From an uncultured Treponema sp. (GTDB lineage: Bacteria; Spirochaetota; Spirochaetia; Treponematales; Treponemataceae): a stretch of 17,307 bases of DNA. The notes under the pieces were generated by a model. The model saw only the letters and a list, made by a program, of their open reading frames with translations. It was not told the DNA's origin and did not search any database. Below, one piece after another: positions 1-8,644 of the stretch. The stretch is from positions 1 to 17,307 of the forward strand of contig CALDID010000067.1 in NCBI GenBank assembly GCA_937901865.1, given 5' to 3'. Position 1 is the first letter of the stretch. Every line of letters begins with the position of its first letter. A program made the translations under genes and the position numbers.

Positions 1-1722
1 TCTCCTAGAAATGGAGGAAATATTACAGTTAATGATATTCACTATCTCGTCTTAACTGAAAATAGCAAAACAAAAACAGGAACAGTCGCAATTTCTGGAT
101 GCTCATACAATATAGCTGAATTAACCATTCCAAACTCAATTAAATGGAAATCCTTCATCTATGATGTTACATCCATCAAACCAAACGCATTCTACAAACA
201 TCCTCATTTACGAAGTGTGATAATAAATAATAATGTAACATCAATTGGATCGAGTGCATTTTTTGAGTGTAGTACTCTTTCAAACGTAAAAATTCCTGAC
301 AGTGTTAAAATAATTGGCGATTGCACATTTATCTTATGCATGAAATTGATAGACGTGAAAATCTCTAATAGCGTTATATCCATTGGCGTACATGCTTTCA
401 GCACATGTGAATACTTAACGAAAATAAAAATCCCTGATAGCGTCACGACGATTGGCGCATATGCTTTCTGTAATTGTTCAAGCTTGAAAAATATAAAAAT
501 TCCAAATAGTGTCATGATGATTGGCGAAAAGGTTTTTATCGAGTGCGACAGCTTGAAGAAAATTTATTATCCTTCAAAACGCGGCTTTGAAAAACTTTTG
601 TCGGAAGGAAACAATGCCAAGCTCATTCCTTATGATGTCGCTCCGATCGACATAGAAGCGGGTACAAGCGGCACATGCGGCGAAAATTTAATTTGGAAAC
701 TCGACAATAACGGCACGCTCACAATCAGCGGCAAGGGCGAAATGAAAAATTACGTTTATGATAAGGACAGCAAAAGCGCAAATACTCCTTGGTGGGATTA
801 TCGTGACGAAATTGAAAAAATTATCATCTATGACGGCGTCACTTCGATTGGCGAGCTTTCTTTTTACAAGTGCGAGAGATTGAAGGAAATAAAAATCTTC
901 GACAGCGTCACCTCAATTGGCAAGGAGGCTTTCTGGTTTTGCAAGAACTTGACGGCAATAAGAATCCCCGACGGCGTCACGTTCATTGGCGCAGGGGCTT
1001 TTCGCGTTTGTGAGAACTTGAAGGTAATAAAAATCCCTAACGGCGTCACGTCCATTGGCAATTTGGCTTTTCAGGGTTGCAAGAACTTAAAGGAAATAAG
1101 AATCTCCGACGGCTTCACCGAGATTGGCTATATGGCTTTCTGGCGTTGCGAGAGCTTGACGAAAATAAAAATTCCTACGGGCGTCACGTCCATTGGCGAA
1201 GATGCTTTCGACTCTTGCTATAAATTGAAAGAAATAAAAATCCCCGAGGGTGTCACGTCCATTGGCGAGCGGACTTTTAGTTTTTGCTATAACTTGACTA
1301 AAATAACAATCCCTGAGAGCGTCATGTTTATTGGCGAAAAGGCGTTCTGCTGGTGTAAGAGCTTGAGGGCAATAAAAATCCCTGACGGCGTCACCGAGAT
1401 TGGCAATTCGGTTTTCAGCGGTTGCGAGAGCTTAAAGGAAATAAAAATCCCCGACGGCGTCAAATCGATTGGTAAAGAGGCTTTCAGCTTTTGCGATAAC
1501 TTGACGAAAATAAAAATCCCTGAAGGCGTTACATCCATTGGCGAAGAGGCTTTCAGCTCTTGCGATAATTTGAAGGAAATAAAAATCCCCGCGAGCGTCA
1601 CGGAGATTGGCAATTGGGCTTTCCATTGTTGCTTTGGTCTGGAAAGAATTTACTATCCTGCAGGTCGTGGTTTTGAAAAAAAATTATCGGGGCAAGGTGA
1701 GATAATGACACGCTTTTTCTAG
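1..1722 (+). CDS. BspA-type leucine-rich-repeat surface protein, 5' truncated by the window edge
   Basis: The reading frame is open from base 1, so the GTG at 217 is not the true start. The N-terminus and any signal peptide lie outside the window. The visible 573 residues contain two blocks of 23-residue Treponema pallidum-type LRRs with the pattern I-x-I-P-x-x-V-T-x-I-G-x-x-A-F-x-x-C-x-x-L. Five units lie at codons 73-187 and twelve at codons 274-549. Each block ends with a similar IYYP...RGFEK.LS segment. Between the blocks (codons 214-273) is the usual BspA-like linker, with GTCGENLIWKLDNNGTLTISG followed by a TPWW motif. BspA-like proteins are secreted or surface proteins linked to adhesion to host matrix and to other bacteria; that role is inferred here. 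The last 12 codons diverge from the matching end of block one, so the C-terminus looks shortened. The first block is visibly more AT-rich than the second. The gene converges on the Bat operon with 27 bp between stops. Confidence 0.9.
   Translation, partial: SPRNGGNITVNDIHYLVLTENSKTKTGTVAISGCSYNIAELTIPNSIKWKSFIYDVTSIKPNAFYKHPHLRSVIINNNVTSIGSSAFFECSTLSNVKIPDSVKIIGDCTFILCMKLIDVKISNSVISIGVHAFSTCEYLTKIKIPDSVTTIGAYAFCNCSSLKNIKIPNSVMMIGEKVFIECDSLKKIYYPSKRGFEKLLSEGNNAKLIPYDVAPIDIEAGTSGTCGENLIWKLDNNGTLTISGKGEMKNYVYDKDSKSANTPWWDYRDEIEKIIIYDGVTSIGELSFYKCERLKEIKIFDSVTSIGKEAFWFCKNLTAIRIPDGVTFIGAGAFRVCENLKVIKIPNGVTSIGNLAFQGCKNLKEIRISDGFTEIGYMAFWRCESLTKIKIPTGVTSIGEDAFDSCYKLKEIKIPEGVTSIGERTFSFCYNLTKITIPESVMFIGEKAFCWCKSLRAIKIPDGVTEIGNSVFSGCESLKEIKIPDGVKSIGKEAFSFCDNLTKIKIPEGVTSIGEEAFSSCDNLKEIKIPASVTEIGNWAFHCCFGLERIYYPAGRGFEKKLSGQGEIMTRFF
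217..561 (+). repeat. LRR-encoding repeats, block 1 (five 69-bp units)
   Basis: Five consecutive 69-bp units encode 23-residue leucine-rich repeats. They are divergent at DNA level and AT-rich, and end just before the IYYP segment at 562. Confidence 0.8.
820..1647 (+). repeat. LRR-encoding repeats, block 2 (twelve 69-bp units)
   Basis: Twelve exact-length 69-bp units (828 bp) encode 23-residue LRRs. DNA similarity between units is high: an ataaaaatccc core, then ggcgtca and attggc, recur in nearly every unit. That suggests recent duplication and makes copy-number change by recombination plausible. Confidence 0.85.
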
Positions 1723-1749
1723 CATACCTTTTGTAACAGCTCCTGACAG

Positions 1750-3135
1750 TTAAAAGCCGTCTTCAACAGTTTCGAGCTTGAAAGAAATTGATTTTATCGG
1801 CTCAACCATTTCAGAAGGAACCCAGCCTTCTATATTGTTAAAGCTGATGTATATCCAGCCTTGTGTTTTTTCCATAATGCGCACTCTGTTGCCTCCGTGA
1901 ATATAAAACGAAGTCTTCGCGCTCTTTTCAGGAATCGGATAAATGCTGCCGCCTGTAAACACTCCATACGGCACAACTTGGCGGGCGGTAAACACGATTG
2001 AACACACCAACACACACACAAAGCTAAAGGTTAAAATAAAAGTCTTTGCAAAGCGTTTCTTTCTTAAAAACACTATCGACAGCACAAAACAAAGCGCACT
2101 CAATAGCCAAAACAGAATCGGTACTATGATATACGGCTCATCTTCGCCATTCACTAACCCCATAGCATTTTCTACTTGACGGCGTACAAGGCGAGTATTG
2201 CTAAACGGCAAGCTCCGACGCTCCTTATCGCGCAATCTAGACAACACAGCTATTTCTGTGGCGACAGGCTCTGCAATTACCTCATCGTCTTCCTCTGTTT
2301 CAACAGGGGTAAAGGCATACGCAAACAATGTTTTCTCTTCTTCTTTTTTGACCTCTTTATCAGAAGGCTCAAGAATATGCAAAGAGCCTGTTTGAGAGAG
2401 CGATAAATCTTTTCGCATTCCTGAATAAGAGCTAACAGACAACTTTACATCAGGCACACTCACCACACCAGGAATAAGCGGAGTCCACGCAAATGTAGCA
2501 ATTTTCACTTTATCTGAGCTAAACTCTTTTCTCGCACTAGAAGCAAAATCGTACTGTTCCACAAGGCGAAACAGCGCATTTTCGGGAAGAGTCCAAGAAA
2601 AAGAAGCAACTTGCATAAAATAGCGTGCATACACTGTAAACAATATTACATCGCCTGCGCGTGCAGTGCCATCTTTAACGCCTTCTTCATATTCAAGGAA
2701 TATTTCAGGAGCGATGTCTTGCGGATTTTTGTAGACTTGAAACGGAGCGAATGGCACAGAATAATTCAAATCTTCTATGTAAACTTGCAAATTCGGCAGC
2801 TCATAGTATCCATCTTTGTAAAACGTAAGCCATAATTCTATTACTGTGCCGCTCTCGCCGTTTTCTGCTAAATACGCACTCTTTTTAGCCGCTAAACACG
2901 TTACATCATTAGGAAGTATCGGGCTTACAAACTCAACATTTGCAGGAAGCACATCTGGCAGTTGCAAAGAAAAAACCGTTTGCGAGCCGCATACTGCTCT
3001 TTCACTTTTCGGCACAACTTCAAGCGAAAAGAGCTTTTGAGGAATCAAAAAAAAGAAAAAGCTAACAATGATAGACAAAAAACTTAGTAATCGTTTTCTA
3101 AAGATTGATTTTGCGGTTTCTCTTGATTTTTCCAT
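1750..3135 (-). CDS. batD: BatD-like protein with C-terminal SH3 domain (last gene of the Bat operon)
   Basis: This is a 461-residue membrane protein. A positively charged N-terminus and hydrophobic stretch (residues 14-37) form a signal peptide. Residues 38-255 look like the extracytoplasmic beta-sandwich region of BatD proteins. Two membrane segments follow at about 335-357 and 363-385. A bacterial SH3-like domain lies at about 405-447, with the pattern VRIMEKTQGWIYI...EGWVPSEMVEP. SH3 domains occur in BatE-type proteins, so this looks like a BatD/BatE composite. Bat proteins are membrane-associated and linked to aerotolerance and envelope stress in anaerobes; the molecular role is poorly known. 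The ATG at 3135 overlaps the upstream gene by 52 bp and has CAGGAG 14 nt upstream, which is long, but no other start preserves the signal peptide. Operon position, two-TM topology and domain order support the call; the exact family name is less sure. Confidence 0.72.
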   Translation of the reverse strand: MEKSRETAKSIFRKRLLSFLSIIVSFFFFLIPQKLFSLEVVPKSERAVCGSQTVFSLQLPDVLPANVEFVSPILPNDVTCLAAKKSAYLAENGESGTVIELWLTFYKDGYYELPNLQVYIEDLNYSVPFAPFQVYKNPQDIAPEIFLEYEEGVKDGTARAGDVILFTVYARYFMQVASFSWTLPENALFRLVEQYDFASSARKEFSSDKVKIATFAWTPLIPGVVSVPDVKLSVSSYSGMRKDLSLSQTGSLHILEPSDKEVKKEEEKTLFAYAFTPVETEEDDEVIAEPVATEIAVLSRLRDKERRSLPFSNTRLVRRQVENAMGLVNGEDEPYIIVPILFWLLSALCFVLSIVFLRKKRFAKTFILTFSFVCVLVCSIVFTARQVVPYGVFTGGSIYPIPEKSAKTSFYIHGGNRVRIMEKTQGWIYISFNNIEGWVPSEMVEPIKSISFKLETVEDGF

Positions 3136-4718
3136 TGTTTTTTATCGTTCTCCTGAATAACTGAAAATACAGCATCTTCTGCGCTTCTTGCATTCTCCGC
3201 CTCGTTAATCGGCAAAAGCTGCTGCTCTCCTGCTCTCGATTTGCTCTCTTCTCGTTGCTGAATAGAAAGCTCTAAGTTGATTTTTGCATTTGTATCAGAG
3301 CTATTTATGAGAAGAGCCTTTTTGAAATACGATGCGGCCTCTGCATAATTTCCTTTTCTGTGCGAAATTATCCCCATATTATAATAAGTCGAAAACAACA
3401 CAGCATCTGGTGCATTCGGCGCAATCTGTTCAAACCGAGAAAGAGATGCCTCGCTTTCGTTTTGCATAAGATAGGTGGAAGCAAGCCCATACAACGCATA
3501 TTCACGCAAAAAAGAATTATTGCTAGAACCCTCTACCGCCCTCAAAAAATCTGCGGTGGCTTGTCTGTATTTTTTTTGGTGATAATTCCAAGTGCCTTCT
3601 AAAATATGCTTTGAGCCGTCAAATGAAGATGAACAAGAAGTAAAAAGCGGTAAAAGGCAAAGCGAAGCGAGCATAATTTCTCTTCGCTTTAAGAGCGTCC
3701 AATCAAATTCCCCAACGATAAACGAAAGAATAAAAAACAGTATCGCCAAAGAAATAAAAAGCCCTTCGCGAGAAATTGTTTTTTCTTCATACGAAACGTG
3801 CTGTCTATCTGATGAAGAAGAGGAAATGCTAGAGAGGACTTTTAGAGCCGAACCGAGTTCTGTAGCATCTACAAAATCTAATGTCGCTGTTTTTACGCCT
3901 TTATTACGTTTAACAAACGTCTTTTTAGCTTGAATAGACTTTATAGTATCGCGGATTTTTTTGCTTCTCAGAGCGGTCTTTATTATTGTTGTTCCGTCCC
4001 CTGCATACACCTCGCTTTCGCTCTCGCTGCCAAAGCCGATGATTATCACCGAAATACCATATTTTAGCGCAGTAGAAAGAGCATTAGCCATTTTGCCATC
4101 GGTTTCTTCTCCGTCCGTAAACACCCAAATAGAAGCTTTGCTTGAAGATTGCACAGGAAAAGAGCGAATCGCCTCTTCAATGCCTTTGCCCAAAGAAGAG
4201 CCTGCCGCGCTCATAAGACGCGGAGAAAGCGTTGCTAAAAGCGGCTTTATGCTTGCTCTATCTTCTGTTAAAGGAACTGCGATAATGCCTTCCCCTTTTG
4301 CAAGCACTACAGAAACGCTTGTGCCCGACATACGCTCTAAAAGCTCATTCGCATAAGAAGTAGCCGCTTGCAGCCTTGTATTTTTCTCTGGTGCATCTTT
4401 TGCGTTCATACTGTACGAAATATCAAAGACAAAAGAAACCGCAGAGCCAGCTTTCGGCACAGGCACAGCTTCCGCCCCCCAAGAAATCCCTGCATAAGAA
4501 AGAACCAAACATATCCAAGCGACCGCTCTCAATAACTCTCTAATAATAAGGCTATAGCGCAAACGGCGAAAAGAATGTTCTTGCAATGTACTCGACGTAT
4601 TAAAGTTGTTTTTTAGCGATTTCAAGAGTCTTGTATAATGATAGAGCGTATACAGAAAAGAAGGAACAAGAAGCAAAAGTGCATAAAAAGCATACGGTCG
4701 TGCAATTTCTATATTCAT
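3084..4718 (-). CDS. batB: BatB-BatC fusion: VWA-domain membrane protein with TPR C-terminus and internal lipobox
   Basis: I chose the ATG at 4718 rather than an upstream ATG at 4754. It overlaps the batA stop in an ATGA and has AGAGGAG 5 nt upstream. The product is 544 residues. Membrane segments lie at about 9-27 and 59-77. A von Willebrand A domain spans about 93-295, with a metal-site DISYS motif (D99, S101, S103) and TDGEE at 201-205. A further membrane segment is at about 319-337. A second hydrophobic stretch (349-361) ends in the lipobox LFTSC (Cys362) after a KRRE charge cluster. Residues 370-485 hold TPR-like helices, followed by a polar tail. Elsewhere VWA-type BatB and TPR-type BatC are separate proteins; here they share one frame. 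The buried lipoprotein signal suggests fusion of two ancestral genes, or internal initiation at the ATG at 3674. VWA proteins of this type work with MoxR ATPases, perhaps as a membrane chaperone or assembly complex. Confidence 0.85.
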   Translation of the reverse strand: MNIEIARPYAFYALLLLVPSFLYTLYHYTRLLKSLKNNFNTSSTLQEHSFRRLRYSLIIRELLRAVAWICLVLSYAGISWGAEAVPVPKAGSAVSFVFDISYSMNAKDAPEKNTRLQAATSYANELLERMSGTSVSVVLAKGEGIIAVPLTEDRASIKPLLATLSPRLMSAAGSSLGKGIEEAIRSFPVQSSSKASIWVFTDGEETDGKMANALSTALKYGISVIIIGFGSESESEVYAGDGTTIIKTALRSKKIRDTIKSIQAKKTFVKRNKGVKTATLDFVDATELGSALKVLSSISSSSSDRQHVSYEEKTISREGLFISLAILFFILSFIVGEFDWTLLKRREIMLASLCLLPLFTSCSSSFDGSKHILEGTWNYHQKKYRQATADFLRAVEGSSNNSFLREYALYGLASTYLMQNESEASLSRFEQIAPNAPDAVLFSTYYNMGIISHRKGNYAEAASYFKKALLINSSDTNAKINLELSIQQREESKSRAGEQQLLPINEAENARSAEDAVFSVIQENDKKQWKNQEKPQNQSLENDY

Positions 4719-5716
4719 AGAAGCTCCTCTAAATACATTCTGCGGATAACCCAAGCAAGCAAAACAAAGATAATCGCGCCTAAGATAAAAACCGAAGTGA
4801 AATAAGTGTCTGTAGTATGGACATGATAGCTTTGTGCTAAAATCTGCTCTTTCGCAATAGAAGCTATGGCTGAAGAGAAATCTGCCATATTCTCAACGCT
4901 ATAATAATTACCTCCTGCATTAAAAGCAATATCACGCAGTTGTTCCGTATCGAAATCTGAATTGAAATGACCAGAAATGACCTTTCCTGTTTTCTTGTCC
5001 ACATATTCAAGCGGAACTGTTCCCTTTGTGCCCAAGCCTAAGACATACAGCGCAATATTATTTTCTTTTGCCATTCGCGCGGCGGTATTTGGGTGTACCA
5101 TACCTGCATTGTTTTCACCGTCAGTGATTAAGACAATACACTTTTTCGGCGCGCTCGAAGTTAAAAGATGATACACCGCAGTCGTAAGCCCCGTACCGAT
5201 TGCGCTTCCATCTCCCATTTCCCCAATAGAAAGCTCCTCAAGCCGCTTTTGAAATATCGTATGGTCAATCGTAGGAGGCACAACAACCGCCGCTTCACTC
5301 GCCATCGACACCAAAGAAAACGCCGTGCCAGAATTAGCATTTACTAGCGTCTTCACCACCTGCTTTGCCGCCTCTAATCTTGTTCCGTTCACAATGTCTT
5401 TAGCCGCCATCGACGGACTTGTATCAAGAACAAATATTATATCAGCTCCGCGCGAGGTATAGATTTTTTCTTGATGATGAAACACAGGGCATGCAAAGGC
5501 AATCACGGCACATATATAACCTAAAGCACACAAGACTTCTGACACCTTTGATAAAATGCCATGCAATCCGCCAGCCCAAGAAAACTCAACTCCGTTCCAA
5601 TCGCAAAAGGTGAGCGGAAAAGAAATGCCTGAAAATATCTTGAATTGCCGCGCAATATAAAGAAGCGGCAAAAACAGCAACAGCAAAAATGCAGCAGGAT
5701 TTTGAAAACTAGGCAT
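4715..5716 (-). CDS. batA: BatA: VWA-domain membrane protein
   Basis: This is a 333-residue VWA protein with typical BatA topology. Two N-terminal membrane segments lie at about 7-24 and 55-77, the VWA domain at about 90-290, and a C-terminal anchor at about 306-326. The metal-ion-dependent adhesion site is intact: DTSPS (D98, S100, S102), a Thr in the GTGLTTAV segment (about 175) and ITDGEN (D199). The ATG at 5716 has AAGGAGG 8 nt upstream and overlaps the preceding stop by 8 bp, which indicates translational coupling. It is followed by the second VWA gene, the usual batA-batB pairing. BatA and BatB are thought to form a membrane complex controlled by the MoxR ATPase and to support oxygen tolerance or envelope integrity; the substrate is unknown. 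Confidence 0.9.
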   Translation of the reverse strand: MPSFQNPAAFLLLLFLPLLYIARQFKIFSGISFPLTFCDWNGVEFSWAGGLHGILSKVSEVLCALGYICAVIAFACPVFHHQEKIYTSRGADIIFVLDTSPSMAAKDIVNGTRLEAAKQVVKTLVNANSGTAFSLVSMASEAAVVVPPTIDHTIFQKRLEELSIGEMGDGSAIGTGLTTAVYHLLTSSAPKKCIVLITDGENNAGMVHPNTAARMAKENNIALYVLGLGTKGTVPLEYVDKKTGKVISGHFNSDFDTEQLRDIAFNAGGNYYSVENMADFSSAIASIAKEQILAQSYHVHTTDTYFTSVFILGAIIFVLLAWVIRRMYLEELL

Positions 5717-6722
5717 TGCTAACGCCTCCTTCTAAGCAGACAATCGCTTTACACACCGTTTCACACATCTCTTCTCGCTCTCCGCTTAATAATGCGGCTT
5801 CGTGCTGCGCTGGCGGCAACAGCTTTGAATCAAGAGAGCCGATGGCATAGCGAATATAATCCGTGCGATGAAAAAGAGAGGTAAGCTCTTCTATACGCAT
5901 TTTTTGCGCAAAACTCTTTGCTTCATTCGACAATTCAACAAAAATAGTTTCTAGCTCTTTTGTGTCATAGTTCGCAAAAGGTCTATCGAATCGATAAGAA
6001 AGATAATCGCGTGCAATTCCCTGCAATCGCTCTGAAAAATCTCTATCAGATATATCATCTTCTCTCTCCAATCTTCTCACTCTCTTCATTGCTTTTCTTG
6101 CATTGCGCCCGTAGCCCATCACAATTTTCATTTTATGCAAAAATGCGATTACGCTTTGTATGTGCGCCAATAAAAAGCACAATGCCGTAAAAGCCAAACA
6201 GCAACCAACTATAAAAGCATACACAACATATATAGTTCCTGGCACTAAAATAGGAGAAGCGGGCGGTTGTAAGAGAGTTGAATGAGTTTTTTCGCTAATA
6301 GACAATACGGAGATATTTTCTATTTTTACCGTGCCTTTTTTCTTTTTGCTTTTGCTCAATCCTGAATAGTACAATATATCCTGAATATCAAATTGCCTAA
6401 ACATCACAACCCCTGGTTTCCACGGGACAAATGAAATAGACAAATTATAATCATTGCCATTATGCGAAAGAATTATCTTTTTCACAGTGTAATTGTTGAA
6501 ATCTGTTGCAGAAAGAAATATCGGATATTCGCTTTTTAGTTCAGCTTCATTTAGCTCCTCATCATCAAAGAGAGCCGCAGATGTGCGAAATACATACTGA
6601 ACAATGACGTTATCGCCTACAAATATTTCGTGCGGAGATACTATCTGAGTTGCGTCAAAAGATTGCGCAGAAAGCGAAAACGGAAAGAAAAAGAGAGTTA
6701 CTATAGCGAGAAAAAAAATCAT
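5709..6722 (-). CDS. Membrane-anchored protein of the Bat operon (BatD/DUF4381-like position)
   Basis: The product is 337 residues. It has an N-terminal signal peptide (about 1-20, ending LSAQS), an extracytoplasmic beta-rich domain (about 21-155), one membrane segment (about 162-188) and a basic then charged helical cytoplasmic region (190-337). That architecture matches the small single-pass proteins found between the DUF58 gene and batA in Bat operons. It is probably a partner that links the periplasmic side to the MoxR/DUF58 machinery; this is inference from topology and position, since I see no catalytic motif. The ATG at 6722 overlaps the upstream stop in an ATGA and has GAGGGAG 5 nt before it, so it should be translationally coupled. 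Confidence 0.7.
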   Translation of the reverse strand: MIFFLAIVTLFFFPFSLSAQSFDATQIVSPHEIFVGDNVIVQYVFRTSAALFDDEELNEAELKSEYPIFLSATDFNNYTVKKIILSHNGNDYNLSISFVPWKPGVVMFRQFDIQDILYYSGLSKSKKKKGTVKIENISVLSISEKTHSTLLQPPASPILVPGTIYVVYAFIVGCCLAFTALCFLLAHIQSVIAFLHKMKIVMGYGRNARKAMKRVRRLEREDDISDRDFSERLQGIARDYLSYRFDRPFANYDTKELETIFVELSNEAKSFAQKMRIEELTSLFHRTDYIRYAIGSLDSKLLPPAQHEAALLSGEREEMCETVCKAIVCLEGGVSNA

Positions 6723-7603
6723 CGACGCTCCCTCGATGCAAAATATCGCGACAACACAAGCACAGGGTCATCTGTTGTAGAAAGAATGAGCGGCACTCCG
6801 CCATAGCGCACGCAGTCTTCTTTCCACTTTTCCACTCTCGCCTCTTCCGCCTCTCTCCATTCCCTGCGAAACAGGCTTGAAGACGTGGGGAATATACACC
6901 TTTTTCCCGTTTCCGTATCTGTGAACGGAAGAGAGCCTGTATCTGGTAATTCCGCATCTATCGGGTCAGACACTCTCAAAGCTATAACATCATGACGCTG
7001 GGCAAGATATGAAAATGGCTTTTTCCATTCTCCTACTCTGAAATCCGAGATAATGAAAATGAGACTTCTCTTTCTTAGCAGTTTGCCCGTACCTGTAAGC
7101 GCATTCACTAAATGCGAGCCACTCTTTTTAGTCGGCTCGTAATTCTCAAATTGAGAAAGCAACAGCTGCACCGTGTTCTTTCCTCCCTTTGGAGAAAGGG
7201 CAAACTCTATTCTATTAGAAAAGAACACCGCACCGACTGGGCTAGAAGATTGTTCGGCTACGAGGGTTAAAAGCTCTCCTGTTTCAATAGCGGCTTCAAG
7301 CCGTGTTTTGCCGTGAGAACCTGTGTTCATAGAAAGAGAACGGTCGATAACCAAGAAAATATTTAATTCCCTATCTTCTGCAAACAGCTTAACATAAGGC
7401 TTGCCAAGTCGCGCCGTAACGTTCCAATCAATCGCCCGTACGTCATCGCCCCGAAGATATTCGCGAACGCCGCTAAACTCTATTCCCTGCCCGTAATACA
7501 TAGAATGAAAATTACCAATTCTAAGGCTTTTCACCAAAGAGCGAGCCGCTAATTGCAATCTTCTTGCTCTTCTTGAAAGCTGTGTATAATCTTGTTCTTT
7601 CAT
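6719..7603 (-). CDS. DUF58 (VWA-like) protein of the MoxR/Bat operon
   Basis: This 294-residue soluble protein carries the DUF58 signature at about 38-80: G-x-G-x-EF-x-x-VREY-x-x-GDDVR-x-IDW followed by AR...PYVK.F.EDRE. A VWA-like fold follows, with DRSLS (D87, S89, S91) as the metal site and IISDFR later. DUF58 proteins are almost always encoded next to MoxR ATPases and are thought to be their adaptors. The gene starts 5 nt after the MoxR stop. It has no clear Shine-Dalgarno of its own, so coupled re-initiation is likely. Confidence 0.92.
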   Translation of the reverse strand: MKEQDYTQLSRRARRLQLAARSLVKSLRIGNFHSMYYGQGIEFSGVREYLRGDDVRAIDWNVTARLGKPYVKLFAEDRELNIFLVIDRSLSMNTGSHGKTRLEAAIETGELLTLVAEQSSSPVGAVFFSNRIEFALSPKGGKNTVQLLLSQFENYEPTKKSGSHLVNALTGTGKLLRKRSLIFIISDFRVGEWKKPFSYLAQRHDVIALRVSDPIDAELPDTGSLPFTDTETGKRCIFPTSSSLFRREWREAEEARVEKWKEDCVRYGGVPLILSTTDDPVLVLSRYFASRERR

Positions 7604-7608
7604 AAAGA

Positions 7609-8607
7609 TTACGGAACAGGCATCAAAGCCAAAATGCGAGAAATAAGGGTATCTGCGTCCACTCCGTCCGCCGCCGCTTCATACGAAAGCACAAGACGAT
7701 GACGCAACACACTGTGAGCAACAGCTTTTACATCTTCAGGCAACACAAAAGAGCGACCTGCAAACAGCGCCTGCACTTTCGCACATCTCACTAACGCAAT
7801 GCCCGCACGAGGGGAAGAGCCAAAAGAGATATAGCGCGAAATATCAGATTTCTTTGCACTCTCATCGCCCAAAGGTCGCGTAACACGAACTATAGACACA
7901 ATGTATTCTATTATTTTTTCTTCACAGACAATAGCGTCTACCACAGCTCTGCATTTCAAAAGCATATCAGCGTTCAAGATTTGCTCTACAGGATATAGAG
8001 AGCTTCTCCCTTCTGCTTTTACAATATTCACTTCTTCCACAGGGCTTGGGTACGGCACTTGCACTTTTAATAAAAATCGGTCAAGCTCCGCCTCTGGCAA
8101 ACCATACGTTCCCTCTTGTTCAATCGGGTTTTGAGTGGCTAAAACAAAAAAAGGCTTTGGAAGCTGATACGAGTTTTCTCCGATAGTAACTTGCTCTTCC
8201 GCCATCGCCTCAAGCAAAGCAGATTGCACTTTTGCAGGCGCACGGTTTATTTCGTCGGCAAGCACTATATTTGCAAATACAGGACCTTTTCGCACGGTAA
8301 ATTGACCGCTCGACTGTTCATAAATAAGAGTACCCGAGATGTCAGCAGGCAGCAAATCAGGGGTAAACTGCACTCTTTTAAAGCTCAAGCCTGAAATCTC
8401 AGCGAATGTCTTTACTGCAAGCGTCTTTGCCAACCCTGGCACACCTTCAAGCAATATATGACCGCCTGTAATAAGAGCCATTAAAATGCCGTCTACAATT
8501 TGCGATTGTCCAACTATACGGCGGGCGACTTCCTTTCTGCACCTCTCTACAATATTTCTGCATACTTCAAGGTCTGAGTGTGCAATAGAATCTTCTCTCT
8601 CCATCAT
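7609..8607 (-). CDS. MoxR-family AAA+ ATPase
   Basis: This 332-residue ATPase is of normal MoxR length. Walker A is GVPGLAKT at 55-62 (K61, T62). Walker B is VLADEIN with D118 and E119. Sensor 1 is the ATQNP motif (N160), and the ELDRFLL segment supplies the arginine finger (R177). MoxR proteins are chaperone-like ATPases that act on VWA-domain partners, here the DUF58 protein, BatA and BatB. Two ATGs are adjacent. The second (8604) sits 6 nt after AGAGG and is the better-spaced start, giving 331 residues; the first has only 3 nt. It is the first gene of the operon, with a candidate promoter at 8645-8674. Confidence 0.95.
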   Translation of the reverse strand: MMEREDSIAHSDLEVCRNIVERCRKEVARRIVGQSQIVDGILMALITGGHILLEGVPGLAKTLAVKTFAEISGLSFKRVQFTPDLLPADISGTLIYEQSSGQFTVRKGPVFANIVLADEINRAPAKVQSALLEAMAEEQVTIGENSYQLPKPFFVLATQNPIEQEGTYGLPEAELDRFLLKVQVPYPSPVEEVNIVKAEGRSSLYPVEQILNADMLLKCRAVVDAIVCEEKIIEYIVSIVRVTRPLGDESAKKSDISRYISFGSSPRAGIALVRCAKVQALFAGRSFVLPEDVKAVAHSVLRHRLVLSYEAAADGVDADTLISRILALMPVP

Positions 8608-8644
8608 TATCCTCTAACCGTTATTTCACTATTTATTTCGCTAC

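Noticed and set aside
204..1626. Several antisense frames of 60-110 codons across the LRR gene
   Set aside because: They repeat with the same 69-bp period as the LRR units and simply mirror them.
217..1722. GTG at 217 as the start of the LRR gene
   Set aside because: The frame is open and LRR-like (TIPNS...TSI...AF) all the way to base 1, so the gene continues beyond the window.
4719..4754. Upstream start for the BatB-BatC gene at 4754
   Set aside because: It would overlap batA by 40 bp without a ribosome site, whereas the ATG at 4718 has AGAGGAG at 5 nt and an ATGA coupling overlap.
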